Assembly (NCBI GenBank): GCA_021772165.1
Contig: JAJFMM010000147.1
Span: 1 to 16,891, forward strand
Length of the DNA: 16,891 nucleotides
DNA from: Chlamydiota bacterium
Lineage (GTDB): Bacteria; Chlamydiota; Chlamydiia; Chlamydiales; SM23-39
Reading direction: 5' to 3'
Of the stretch, positions 1 through 6,937 are shown piece after piece; positions within the stretch are counted from its first letter, which is position 1; each line of letters opens with the position of its first letter. The position numbers and the translations under genes were made by a program. The notes beneath the pieces are model-generated. The model was not told where the DNA came from. It saw nothing but the letters and a program-made list of their open reading frames with translations, and did no database searches.

Positions 1-18
1 CATGCATCTTAAACTTCA

Positions 19-55
19 GGGAGATGGCTCTGCAATCAAAACCTAGCCACCTCCC
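19..55. other. Imperfect hairpin near left edge
   Basis: GGGAG-A-TGGCT (19-29) can pair with AGCCA-C-CTCCC (45-55), an 11-bp stem with one A/C mismatch and a 15-base loop. It lies just beyond the 3' end of the DUF2608 gene, but neither strand has a strong T tract after it (only TTT on +). It may be a weak terminator or mRNA-stabilising stem; its function is not shown. Confidence 0.3.
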
Positions 56-59
56 TTTG

Positions 60-93
60 AGCGAGGAGGGAATTCTTTCCTCGCTATTTTTTT
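60..93 (+). terminator. Rho-independent terminator of an upstream plus-strand gene
   Basis: A perfect 8-bp stem, AGCGAGGA (60-67) with TCCTCGCT (78-85), encloses a 10-base loop and is followed on + by A and seven Ts (87-93). The T tract is on the right, so it should stop transcripts entering from the left. The stem abuts the TAG stop of the minus-strand DUF2608 gene; on that strand no U tract follows, so bidirectional use is doubtful. Confidence 0.7.
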
Positions 94-848
94 AAAATGT
101 TCTCAGCATCTTGATCACTGATCAGTTTCCCAAACTGCTTCCATTGCACTTCTGCTAAATCTTTTCGCATATGGTTCACCTTATGATCCAAAAAGCCATA
201 GCGCAGACCGAGAAAAGGAACTTTACGTCTTTTACAAGCTTTTTCAACAGCACTCAGATGTGATGTCTTATCATTGACAAAGAGCACTTTTTTTGCTTGA
301 TAACCCGCTTTGTCCAGTAACTTGAAAAATGCAGAACCTTTGTTCGTCCCCGCTGTAAAAAGAATCCCTCCACGAAAAAGAGCACTGCCTTTATTTTGGA
401 TGAGCAGCTCTTCTTGAATAGGAGAACTTTTACTTAAATCAACACCTAGAGATTGCAGCTGCTCTACAGTTCTTGTAGCCATTCCGAGCCCTCTCGTTGT
501 CAATCCTATGAGAGGCCAGCCCTTTTTCTGATACTTAGCTATCAATTTGGCAACCGTTGGCTCCACCAACTGCACATTTGTGACGTTCTGAACCGCCATC
601 CATTCAGCAAGAGCGATTTCCAATGCTTCCTGAGCGGGATACCCTTTATCCACGTACTGATCGATCTGATTGCAAAACCATTGATCACTTCCCAAAGTCT
701 GCGTTGGCTCTAGAATCGTATTGTCGATATCAAATACCAGCAGAATTCCTTCTTCGGCATGTTTTGAAAATTCTTCAATTTTCTGAATTTCGACGATCTC
801 AGCTGAGAGTGCTGTGAAAATAAGTAAAGAGAACAAAAGAAGACGCAT
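84..848 (-). CDS. Exported DUF2608-type HAD-superfamily protein
   Basis: About 254 residues. The N-terminus MRLLLFSLLIFTALSA looks like a signal peptide with cleavage after SA, so the protein is probably exported to the periplasm or beyond. The HAD core is visible: FDIDNT near residue 40 (nucleophile Asp and second Asp two residues on, DxDxT), GLTTRG near 115 (motif II Thr), and VLFVNDK near 190 (acidic motif IV). This fits the DUF2608 family, putative phosphatases of unknown substrate known from chlamydia-like bacteria and Legionella. The frame stays open to a GTG at 854, but the ATG at 848 has AGAGG five bases upstream and is preferred. It is divergent from the Wzy-like gene and probably unrelated to glycan synthesis; it marks the locus boundary. 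Family assignment is good, substrate unknown. Confidence 0.8.
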   Translation of the reverse strand: MRLLLFSLLIFTALSAEIVEIQKIEEFSKHAEEGILLVFDIDNTILEPTQTLGSDQWFCNQIDQYVDKGYPAQEALEIALAEWMAVQNVTNVQLVEPTVAKLIAKYQKKGWPLIGLTTRGLGMATRTVEQLQSLGVDLSKSSPIQEELLIQNKGSALFRGGILFTAGTNKGSAFFKLLDKAGYQAKKVLFVNDKTSHLSAVEKACKRRKVPFLGLRYGFLDHKVNHMRKDLAEVQWKQFGKLISDQDAENILKK

Positions 849-956
849 AATCACCTCTGAAATTTTCAGTAGAAAAATACAGGAAAACTACATTTTTTAG
901 TGGATAAGTTTAGGACTCCAAGACAGACTCGTTGCAAACACAACCACCTTTAGAAG

Positions 957-2201
957 ATGCTCCTTCTTCGATCACGCATAAACAGTTTCAATTTTTTGAA
1001 TTCCAAACTGATTATTTCTATTCTGGTTCTTTTCCTTCTGGTTTTTCCTAAAGGAGGCATCAAAATTGCTGGTATCCCTCTAACATGGGGCTATCTTCTT
1101 CTAGGATTTTTTTCCCTGGTAGCGCTACTGCGAATACCCATTTTTGTTAGTCGTGATCGCATCTTCGCATTCCTCTGTATTGTCCCCTTTCAAGTCTTCT
1201 CAGTACTAACAATGTCTATTAACGGAATCAACCAGCTAGGTGCTACGGTCTCATTTTATACCACTTTTTTTTTCCTTCCATTTGTCTTCTTCATTCTGTT
1301 CTCAAAAAACATCGAAACCTTGGACTCTAATTTCTTCTTTAAGATCTTTAAAAAGGGAGTGCTGTGGATCTCCATTTATGGAATCTTTCTATTTATAACA
1401 AAACAAGTAACTGGAAAATTTCTAGAAATCCCTCTTCTCACGGTAAATTTGGGAGACTGGGGAGAACTTGAAGGCAAGCACATTGACCGTGGAGTAGTTT
1501 TTAAACTCATCTCTACCTACAACAATGGAAATATCTTTGGGGTTTGCCTTCTGATATTACTCCCTCTTTATTGTTGTCTTGAAAGTAGTTCTTTACGAAA
1601 ATTTATAGTGAAGTTTTCTCTTTTCTTAACTTTTTCTCGCACGGTCTGGTTCGGTCTTCTTTTTCATGAGCTCTGCTACTCAAAGATTTCCAACAAAAAT
1701 TTAAAAAGATGGCTTACAACCATTTTCATCACACTGGGCACTTTTTCTGTTTGCATTGCAGCCATCATGAGCTACTATGGCTTTGCCATTAATTTCCTAA
1801 CAGATACAAACCTAGGCGGACGAAACCATTCGCTTAATTCGTTAACAACTATTGGTCTATTTTCAAAGGAACCCTTCTCTCAGATTTGTGAAATTGTCTA
1901 TGCAGGAATTGTCATTTCATTTGGATGGCTAGGCTTGCCGCTTTTTCTTTTTGGAATGGGAGCCCCTCTTCTCTATCAAGTTTTATCGAGGCGGCTGACT
2001 TTTATTCATAAATCCATTGCCTTGGGACTATTTAATTACTTATTCGTTGCGACTTCCGACGGAGCTATTCTTTTCCTACCCACTATGGCTTTTTATTGGT
2101 TTCTACTATCTCTACTGCATCGGAAAGAACTTAGCTATTCCTCTGAATCAAGAGCAATTCAGAATGAGCATCATTTAGATTCTCAAAGACCGTCTCATTA
2201 A
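957..2201 (+). CDS. O-antigen polymerase/ligase-like membrane protein (Wzy/WaaL type)
   Basis: A 414-residue, very hydrophobic protein with roughly ten predicted membrane segments, starting around residues 16-34 (SKLIISILVLFLLVFPKGG). A polar loop in the middle (about 160-185, GDWGELEGKHIDRG) and the LTFSRTVWFG stretch near 225 resemble O-antigen polymerases and ligases, as does the later GGRNHS stretch. Such proteins polymerise lipid-linked repeat units (Wzy) or ligate glycans to lipid A-core (WaaL) at the periplasmic face; sequence alone does not decide which. The start has only a weak ribosome site (TTAGAAG). The last 23 codons overlap the end of manC on the other strand by 71 bp, and the tail ESRAIQNEHHLDSQRPSH is polar, as expected of a late C-terminal extension. 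Confidence 0.75.
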   Translation: MLLLRSRINSFNFLNSKLIISILVLFLLVFPKGGIKIAGIPLTWGYLLLGFFSLVALLRIPIFVSRDRIFAFLCIVPFQVFSVLTMSINGINQLGATVSFYTTFFFLPFVFFILFSKNIETLDSNFFFKIFKKGVLWISIYGIFLFITKQVTGKFLEIPLLTVNLGDWGELEGKHIDRGVVFKLISTYNNGNIFGVCLLILLPLYCCLESSSLRKFIVKFSLFLTFSRTVWFGLLFHELCYSKISNKNLKRWLTTIFITLGTFSVCIAAIMSYYGFAINFLTDTNLGGRNHSLNSLTTIGLFSKEPFSQICEIVYAGIVISFGWLGLPLFLFGMGAPLLYQVLSRRLTFIHKSIALGLFNYLFVATSDGAILFLPTMAFYWFLLSLLHRKELSYSSESRAIQNEHHLDSQRPSH

Positions 2202-3441
2202 ACTCCCTATTAATATAAGAGTTCTGAGCCTCCAAGATTTGATCAGCAATCTCCATTCGACCTTTTAACACAATCCAATGAGATGTCCTATTTTCTGACT
2301 TTCTATATGAAAAACTGCTCAAAGGATTTACATTATAAGAGTAAATCTCCATTTCATCGCACATGTAAATCTGCTTTACATCTCCCCAGGAATGGGAATT
2401 CATTTTATGCTGCTTACCCGTATTTAAGGCCTCGACTAATGCCCTAACTTTTTGCGACTCCCCCTTCTTGCTGATGAACGTTACTTCCTCTGTGTCCACG
2501 ATGAGAAGATCTTGAAGTCCAATTGTTGAAATCAACTTTTTATGCCCCATAATAAGGCTATTTTTTGTTTCGATTTCTAAAACGTTCCCTATTTTGACAT
2601 TCTGATTTTCATCCTTATTCATCACGTCATAAACACTATCCCAGCAACCTATGTCAGACCACCTAATCGGCAAAGGACATATAAAAGCCTGGTTGATTTT
2701 CTCCATCAATGCATAGTCTATAGAGACATTAGGGTTTTGCGAAAATCGGCAAAGGCAATCCTCAAAACTCCCTTCCATCGTTGCAAAAATTGTAGGTGAA
2801 TGGATCTCCATTTCTTGCCAAAATTTTCGAGAAGAGAAAGCAAACATTCCTGCATTCCAGTAATAATCTCCGCTTAATAGATACTGTTCGGCCTTTTCTC
2901 GATTTGGCTTTTCCACAAATCGCTGTACACGGTGGAGCATTCCCTCATCTTTGGCACCAATTTGAATGTACCCATAACCTGTTTCAGGTTTGTCTGGCGT
3001 TATGCCGAACAGAATGAACTTGCCTTCTTGAACAAATTTTTCTGATTCTTCGAGAAAACGTAGAAATTGCTGTTCTGGTTCAATCAAATGATCGGAGGGA
3101 ATCACGAGAATAGATTCATCTGCTTGACAAGCACAGCGCTCTTCCAGGTATTTGACACCTAGCGCAATAGCTGGTGCTGTATTTCTGCGTTCAGGCTCCA
3201 CAAGAACTTGAACGGCCTGATGTGTATCAATTGTTGCTAATTGCTGTTCGACTAGTTTTTGATGCTGCCGATTCGTTAAAACCACAATCTCTTCAGCAAA
3301 TGAGGCATTCAGAAATCGCTGTACTGTTTTTTGCAACAAAGAATGCGAATCACCAAAATTGAGAAACTGTTTAGGAAAATCTTGTCGAGACAGTGGCCAA
3401 AGGCGAGTTCCGCCCCCACCTGCCAGAATGAGAATTTTCAT
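2131..3441 (-). CDS. manC: Mannose-1-phosphate guanylyltransferase, with degenerate isomerase domain
   Basis: A 436-residue ManC/CpsB homologue that makes GDP-mannose from mannose-1-phosphate and GTP in the cytoplasm. Clear guanylyltransferase signatures: GGGGTRLWPLSRQDFPKQFL at 8-27, RRNTAPAIAL near 85-94, SDH at 116-118, ETGYGYI near 153, FVEKP near 175, YYWNAGMF near 193. From about 345 on, the cupin (phosphomannose isomerase) domain is short: HWIVLKG is kept, but the usual HHHRAEHW metal-site stretch reads SYRKSENRTSHW, the second-half His is gone (REFNETVFEN), and the diagnostic end GSYLGEDDI...YGR is missing. I therefore infer that only the guanylyltransferase remains active. The start is fixed by AAGGAG eight bases upstream. 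The gene begins inside the GT4 gene (71-bp overlap) and ends in the Wzy-like gene on the other strand. Confidence 0.9.
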   Translation of the reverse strand: MKILILAGGGGTRLWPLSRQDFPKQFLNFGDSHSLLQKTVQRFLNASFAEEIVVLTNRQHQKLVEQQLATIDTHQAVQVLVEPERRNTAPAIALGVKYLEERCACQADESILVIPSDHLIEPEQQFLRFLEESEKFVQEGKFILFGITPDKPETGYGYIQIGAKDEGMLHRVQRFVEKPNREKAEQYLLSGDYYWNAGMFAFSSRKFWQEMEIHSPTIFATMEGSFEDCLCRFSQNPNVSIDYALMEKINQAFICPLPIRWSDIGCWDSVYDVMNKDENQNVKIGNVLEIETKNSLIMGHKKLISTIGLQDLLIVDTEEVTFISKKGESQKVRALVEALNTGKQHKMNSHSWGDVKQIYMCDEMEIYSYNVNPLSSFSYRKSENRTSHWIVLKGRMEIADQILEAQNSYINREFNETVFENLNDAHSELLLIQRNS

Positions 3442-4555
3442 TGAGGTTCTCCTTAAACACTAATTTTTTCTCTTCGACATAGTTTTTATATTCTTCTCTA
3501 AATCTCTCTTGGGAAAATTTGAGAGCATGATTGCGCAAGCAGTCTACGTCCCAACCTTCGATTCGCTCAAAGCGTTCCACTGCATCTCTGATTGAATCGA
3601 TTGTCTGCTCTTCAAAAAAGAGACCTGTTTCAGACTCAAGCACGAGTTCTACAACGCCACCTTTTTTCAATGCAATCACAGGGGTTCCTGCTGCCATTGC
3701 TTCCATGGGAACAATCCCAAAGTCTTCGACAGCGGCAAAAACAAATGCTTTAGCTTTTTGCATCATTTCAAGCAATACCGCATCGGACTGATATCCCATC
3801 AACTCGATGTTGGGTCCGGCAATTTTGCGAATCTTCTTCATTTCGGGACCATCTCCGATCACAACGAGTTTTCGATCGGCCATGGTAGTAAAGGCCTCGA
3901 CGATGAGATCAATTTTCTTGTATGAGACCAGCCTAGATGCTACGAGGTAAAACTCCTCTTTTTTACCTTTTGGCTGGAAAAACTCCGTGTTGACGGGGGG
4001 ATAGATCACATCAGCTTCTCTCCCGTAGACACGCCGGATCCTTCTAGCTACAAAACGAGAATTAGCTATGAAGTGGTCTACACGGTGTGAGGAGTGAACA
4101 TCCCATCCTCGCAAATAATGCAGAACAAGCTTTGTAAGAGCTCCTTTAAGACCTTTTTCTAATTTAGCTTCTTTTAAGTACTCCAATGAAAGATCCCACG
4201 CATAGCGCATTGGTGTATGGCAATAGCAGATGTGCAACTGATCAGGATGACAAAGAACTCCTTTAGCAACGCAATGAGAAGATGAGAGAATCAGATCATA
4301 TTCTTTGAGATCAAACTGCTCAATAGCCATAGGAAAAAGAGGCAAATAGTGGCGAAACTTTTTAGAACTCCAGGGAAGCCGTTCGATAAAAGATGCCTGA
4401 ACCTTTGCATGAGCAAGTTCGGTATCAGCAAAGGCCGATTCTTTCCAACAGAGAGTGTAGATGGGTGACGGGTAAAGAGAGTAGATCTCTCGTAAGCAGC
4501 TTTCTGAACCACCTACTGCAGAGAGGAGCCAATCATGAACAAGAGCTGTTTTCAT
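3371..4555 (-). CDS. GT4 glycosyltransferase, WbaZ-like (probable mannosyltransferase)
   Basis: About 394 residues, GT-B fold, family 4. The N-terminal domain starts KTALVHDWLLSAVGGSE; SRLVSYKKID near 207 and the retaining-GT signature EDFGIVPMEA near 277-286 (EX7E), followed by GTPVIA, are clear. It would transfer a sugar from a nucleotide donor at the inner face of the inner membrane; the WbaZ-like type and the manC neighbour suggest GDP-mannose. I chose the ATG at 4555 rather than the upstream one at 4606: it lies in an ATGA overlap with the lhgO stop, the protein then begins at the usual family position, and coupling is expected. The last ~24 residues (from KENLNENSHSG) are read from the start of manC in another frame and look like non-conserved overprinted sequence. 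Confidence 0.85.
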   Translation of the reverse strand: MKTALVHDWLLSAVGGSESCLREIYSLYPSPIYTLCWKESAFADTELAHAKVQASFIERLPWSSKKFRHYLPLFPMAIEQFDLKEYDLILSSSHCVAKGVLCHPDQLHICYCHTPMRYAWDLSLEYLKEAKLEKGLKGALTKLVLHYLRGWDVHSSHRVDHFIANSRFVARRIRRVYGREADVIYPPVNTEFFQPKGKKEEFYLVASRLVSYKKIDLIVEAFTTMADRKLVVIGDGPEMKKIRKIAGPNIELMGYQSDAVLLEMMQKAKAFVFAAVEDFGIVPMEAMAAGTPVIALKKGGVVELVLESETGLFFEEQTIDSIRDAVERFERIEGWDVDCLRNHALKFSQERFREEYKNYVEEKKLVFKENLNENSHSGRWGRNSPLATVSTRFS

Positions 4556-5736
4556 CCAAGCCTCTCGATCGCTTTTGTAGCGATGGTTCTTCCGATAGCA
4601 AGACAAGCTGTTGCAGCGGGAGACGGCGCGTTAACGACATGAATGGAGTGCTGATCTTCACGAATACAGAAATCATCCATCAACATGCCATCTCGTTTAA
4701 CCACCTGAGCGCGAATGCCTGCACCCCCCGGAACTAGATCTTGCTCTTGGATTGCGGGAACCAGCCGTTGAACATCTCTGACAAAAAGCCTCTTACTTGT
4801 AGACCGAACCATCTCATAAGCTCCAGCTTTCCAATAGCGGCCAGCCATTTTCCAGAAGCCGGGATAAGCCAGGACTTCTCCGAAATCACGAAAACTGACA
4901 TCTGAACGACGATAACCTTCACGCGCCATCGCGAGAATCGCATTTGGTCCGGCTTCGACATTCCCGTTGACCATTGGAGTTAAATGCACTCCGAGAAAAG
5001 GAAATTCTGGATCAGGAACAGGATAGATGAGTCCTTTGACAAGAGCGCGACTTTCTTCCCTCAAGAGATAATACTCTCCTCTAAAGGGTAAAATCTGATG
5101 TTCTGCTGATCCAAGGCAAGCTTTCGCAATTCGATCGGATTGAAGACCTGCACAATTGATGACGATTTTGCACTGATATTGATTCTTGGCGGTAATCACA
5201 TAATCGTCTTTAAATTCACGAATCTCCTCTTCGAGAGCAATCTCTCCGCCTTTCGCTTTGATCTCCTTGCAGAGTTCCTCTGCAACGGCAGGATAGTCGA
5301 TGATCTGACAAGAAGGCAAATAAAGTGCTTTGGCAGCGCTTGCATGAGGTTCAATTTCGGCGAGCTTCTCTGGCCCAATCACCACAGCGCCCATCACGCC
5401 GTTGGCCTTGGCGCGATTTTCGAGTTCTGTAAGATAGGCAACTTCTCGAGGGGTCTGGGCTAGGATCACTTTATGAATCTCTTGTGAGCGAACTCGGTCC
5501 GCACAGAAACGAAGCAGCTCTGCTTTTCCTTCGATGCAGTTTTTCGCTTTCAAAGAGCCTGGCTTATAGTAAACACCGCTATGAACAACGCCGCTATTTC
5601 TGCCTGACTGATGGTATGCCGGGGTTTTTTCTTTGTCGCATACTATGATTTTTAACTGTGGATTCGTTGAGAGAATTTGATATGCGGTCGCAAGTCCTAC
5701 GAGACCTGCTCCGATTACTAGACAATCGTATTTCAT
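4552..5736 (-). CDS. lhgO: L-2-hydroxyglutarate oxidase-like FAD oxidoreductase (LhgO/L2HGDH family)
   Basis: About 394 residues, DAO-type FAD protein. It has the N-terminal dinucleotide-binding motif VIGAGLVGLATAY (residues 7-19) and the LhgO-type stretch HQSGRNSGVVHSGVYYKPGS at 42-61, with GGAGIRAQ near the C-terminus. The family oxidises L-2-hydroxyglutarate to 2-oxoglutarate, passing electrons to the membrane quinone pool in E. coli. The frame extends to 5793, but the ATG at 5736 has GGAG five bases upstream and starts right at the FAD motif. It is the first gene of a coupled operon (ATGA overlap with the GT4 gene, then manC). A metabolite-repair oxidase in a polysaccharide operon is unusual; it might instead oxidise a sugar-derived hydroxy acid. 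A diverged piece of a similar gene lies at 6049-6141. Confidence 0.82.
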   Translation of the reverse strand: MKYDCLVIGAGLVGLATAYQILSTNPQLKIIVCDKEKTPAYHQSGRNSGVVHSGVYYKPGSLKAKNCIEGKAELLRFCADRVRSQEIHKVILAQTPREVAYLTELENRAKANGVMGAVVIGPEKLAEIEPHASAAKALYLPSCQIIDYPAVAEELCKEIKAKGGEIALEEEIREFKDDYVITAKNQYQCKIVINCAGLQSDRIAKACLGSAEHQILPFRGEYYLLREESRALVKGLIYPVPDPEFPFLGVHLTPMVNGNVEAGPNAILAMAREGYRRSDVSFRDFGEVLAYPGFWKMAGRYWKAGAYEMVRSTSKRLFVRDVQRLVPAIQEQDLVPGGAGIRAQVVKRDGMLMDDFCIREDQHSIHVVNAPSPAATACLAIGRTIATKAIERLG

Positions 5737-5791
5737 ATTAGCTCCAAAAAGAAGTGATGATGTCATACAGAGACGAAAAAGAGAAGAATAC

Positions 5792-5820
5792 ATTATGGTA
5801 GTAAACTTGTACTTTGTTCA
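5792..5820 (-). promoter_or_regulatory. Candidate promoter for the lhgO-GT4-manC operon
   Basis: On the minus strand, TGAACA (5820-5815; 4 of 6 to TTGACA) and CATAAT (5797-5792; 5 of 6 to TATAAT) are separated by 17 bases. Transcription would start near 5785, about 50 bases before the lhgO ATG. The -35 is weak, so this is a candidate only. Confidence 0.35.
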
Positions 5821-5832
5821 TTTGGGGTATTA

Positions 5833-6056
5833 ATGAAAAGTGCTCTCATTACTGGAATTACCAGGTAAGATGGGTCATATCTTGCGAAATTTTTGCTCGA
5901 AAAAGGATTTGCTGTTTCTAGAATTATTCGGAGATCTTCTTCTGCAAACTCATCGAGCCTCCAACGTATCATCGAAAAAGCAACTCTAGATGAGATCTAT
6001 AATTTTGGTGAGATGTGTCATGTGAGATGCCGAAATATACTGCAGATGAGGATTTT
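5833..6056 (+). pseudogene. gmd: Relic of gmd (GDP-mannose 4,6-dehydratase), 5' fragments
   Basis: From the ATG at 5833 the translation reads MKSALITGIT, R, stop, DGSYLAKFLLEKGF, then RRSSSANSS. This matches the Gmd N-terminus, whose Rossmann motif normally reads ITGQDGSYLAEFLLEKGY. One transition turns the expected Gly codon into AGG and another turns the Gln codon into TAA. After RRSSSANSSS the frame jumps to LQRIIEKATLDEIYNFGEMCHVR (Gmd: RI..I.PDEIYNLGA.SHV), so about 40 codons in between are deleted. A frameshift then leads to EMPKYTADEDF at 6024-6056 (Gmd: F.MPEYTADVD). Everything after that, including the catalytic Tyr-Lys region, is absent. Intact Gmd (about 350 residues) makes GDP-4-keto-6-deoxymannose from the GDP-mannose that the neighbouring manC would supply. 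Confidence 0.85.
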
Positions 6057-6141
6057 CCAAGCGAATTTGATACGCTGTCGATAATCCCATCAATCCAATG
6101 CCTATCACAAAACAATCGCAAATAATAGAGGAACGTGTCAT
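6049..6141 (-). pseudogene. Relic of an lhgO-like FAD oxidoreductase, N-terminal fragment
   Basis: Read on the minus strand from the ATG at 6141, codons 8 onward give CDCFVIGIGLMGLSTAYQIR and then LENPHL. The intact lhgO next door reads YDCLVIGAGLVGLATAYQIL and STNPQL; by eye 17 of 27 aligned residues (K2-L28 of lhgO) are identical, and codons such as GATTGT and TATCAAATTC are shared. The second glycine of the FAD motif is replaced (GIG for GAG keeps GxG, but Met/Ser changes follow), and similarity stops where the gmd relic begins, within about 6043-6060. It is a diverged duplicate or homologue of the lhgO 5' end, with no open gene behind it. Confidence 0.75.
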
Positions 6142-6937
6142 GTTCGATTCCATGAGACACTACGTTACTACTAAACTGCGCAATGGCGTTAAGAGAGCTT
6201 TTCGATCTTTTGGATACGAGATTACACCTTATCCAAAACTGGAAGGCCCTTACGAGAAAATTATTGCAAAAAGTTATTACGCGCCTTGGAAGACAGATTC
6301 TGAATTTGAAAAAGTCTATCGACAAATTCAGCCCTACACTCTAGTCGATCAGCATCGCTGCTATGAACTCTGGTCCTTGGTAGAACAGAGTGCAAAAATT
6401 CCTGGCGCACTTATCGAAGTTGGTGTTTGGCGAGGCGGGACTGGTGGTTTAATCTCTGCGAGAGCAGCAAATTTAGGGATTACTGATCCTGTGTATCTTT
6501 GCGATACTTTCAAAGGTGTTGTAAAAACCTCCAAGTGTGATCTTCATTATGATGGCGGTGAGCATAGCGATACTTCCTTAGAAATCGTAGGCAATCTTCT
6601 CCAGAAAAAGCTTCTACTGAATAACACCAGAATTCTTGAAGGAATTTTTCCAGAGGAAACAGCCTCTAAAATTGAGACCGATCAATTCCGCTTTTGTCAT
6701 ATCGACGTCGATGTCTACGAGTCTACTAAAGATATCGTGGATTGGATCTGGCCTCGTATGAGTATCGGGGGAATTGTTGTCTTTGACGATTACGGCCTCC
6801 CCTCCTGTACGGGTATCAGGGACTATATCAATGAAAGAAAAAACCTTCCGGACTGCGTACTGATCCATAACATCAATGGCCATGCTGTCTGGGTTAAAAC
6901 AGCTTCGTCTCAAGGTTCTCTTGCGAAAAGTCCCTGA
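6140..6937 (+). CDS. TylF/MycF-like SAM-dependent O-methyltransferase
   Basis: About 265 residues. Motifs of the TylF (macrocin O-methyltransferase) family: SAM-binding IEVGVWRGGTGG near 93-103, CDTFKG near 121, HIDVDVYESTKD near 187-198, and VVFDDYG near 213-219, where the acidic residues would bind the divalent metal. Family members methylate sugar hydroxyls in macrolides and in surface glycans; the neighbours here favour a glycan sugar. The ATG at 6140 has GAGG eight bases upstream and is preferred over the in-frame ATG at 6098, which lies inside the lhgO relic. The N-terminal ~40 basic residues (TTKLRNGVKRAFRSFGYEI) resemble the leader of other glycan-locus members. The 3' end overlaps the GT9 gene by up to 62 bp, so the two are probably cotranscribed. 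The substrate is not deducible. Confidence 0.82.
   Translation: MFDSMRHYVTTKLRNGVKRAFRSFGYEITPYPKLEGPYEKIIAKSYYAPWKTDSEFEKVYRQIQPYTLVDQHRCYELWSLVEQSAKIPGALIEVGVWRGGTGGLISARAANLGITDPVYLCDTFKGVVKTSKCDLHYDGGEHSDTSLEIVGNLLQKKLLLNNTRILEGIFPEETASKIETDQFRFCHIDVDVYESTKDIVDWIWPRMSIGGIVVFDDYGLPSCTGIRDYINERKNLPDCVLIHNINGHAVWVKTASSQGSLAKSP

Noticed and set aside
857..869. CTGAAA-T-TTTCAG palindrome before the DUF2608 gene
   Set aside because: Only six bases per arm in AT-rich sequence, found once and adjoining the ribosome site; not enough to call an operator.
2131..3441. Both ends of manC overlap neighbours by exactly 71 bp
   Set aside because: One overlap is antisense and the other same-strand, with no sequence similarity between them; the equal size looks accidental.
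5893..6084. 63-codon open frame in the gap as a small gene
   Set aside because: It is the in-frame remainder of the gmd relic after the TAA, with no ribosome site.
5969..6325. 118-codon minus-strand open frame
   Set aside because: It crosses the relics and the sense strand of the TylF-like gene; only the short lhgO-like part has family similarity.
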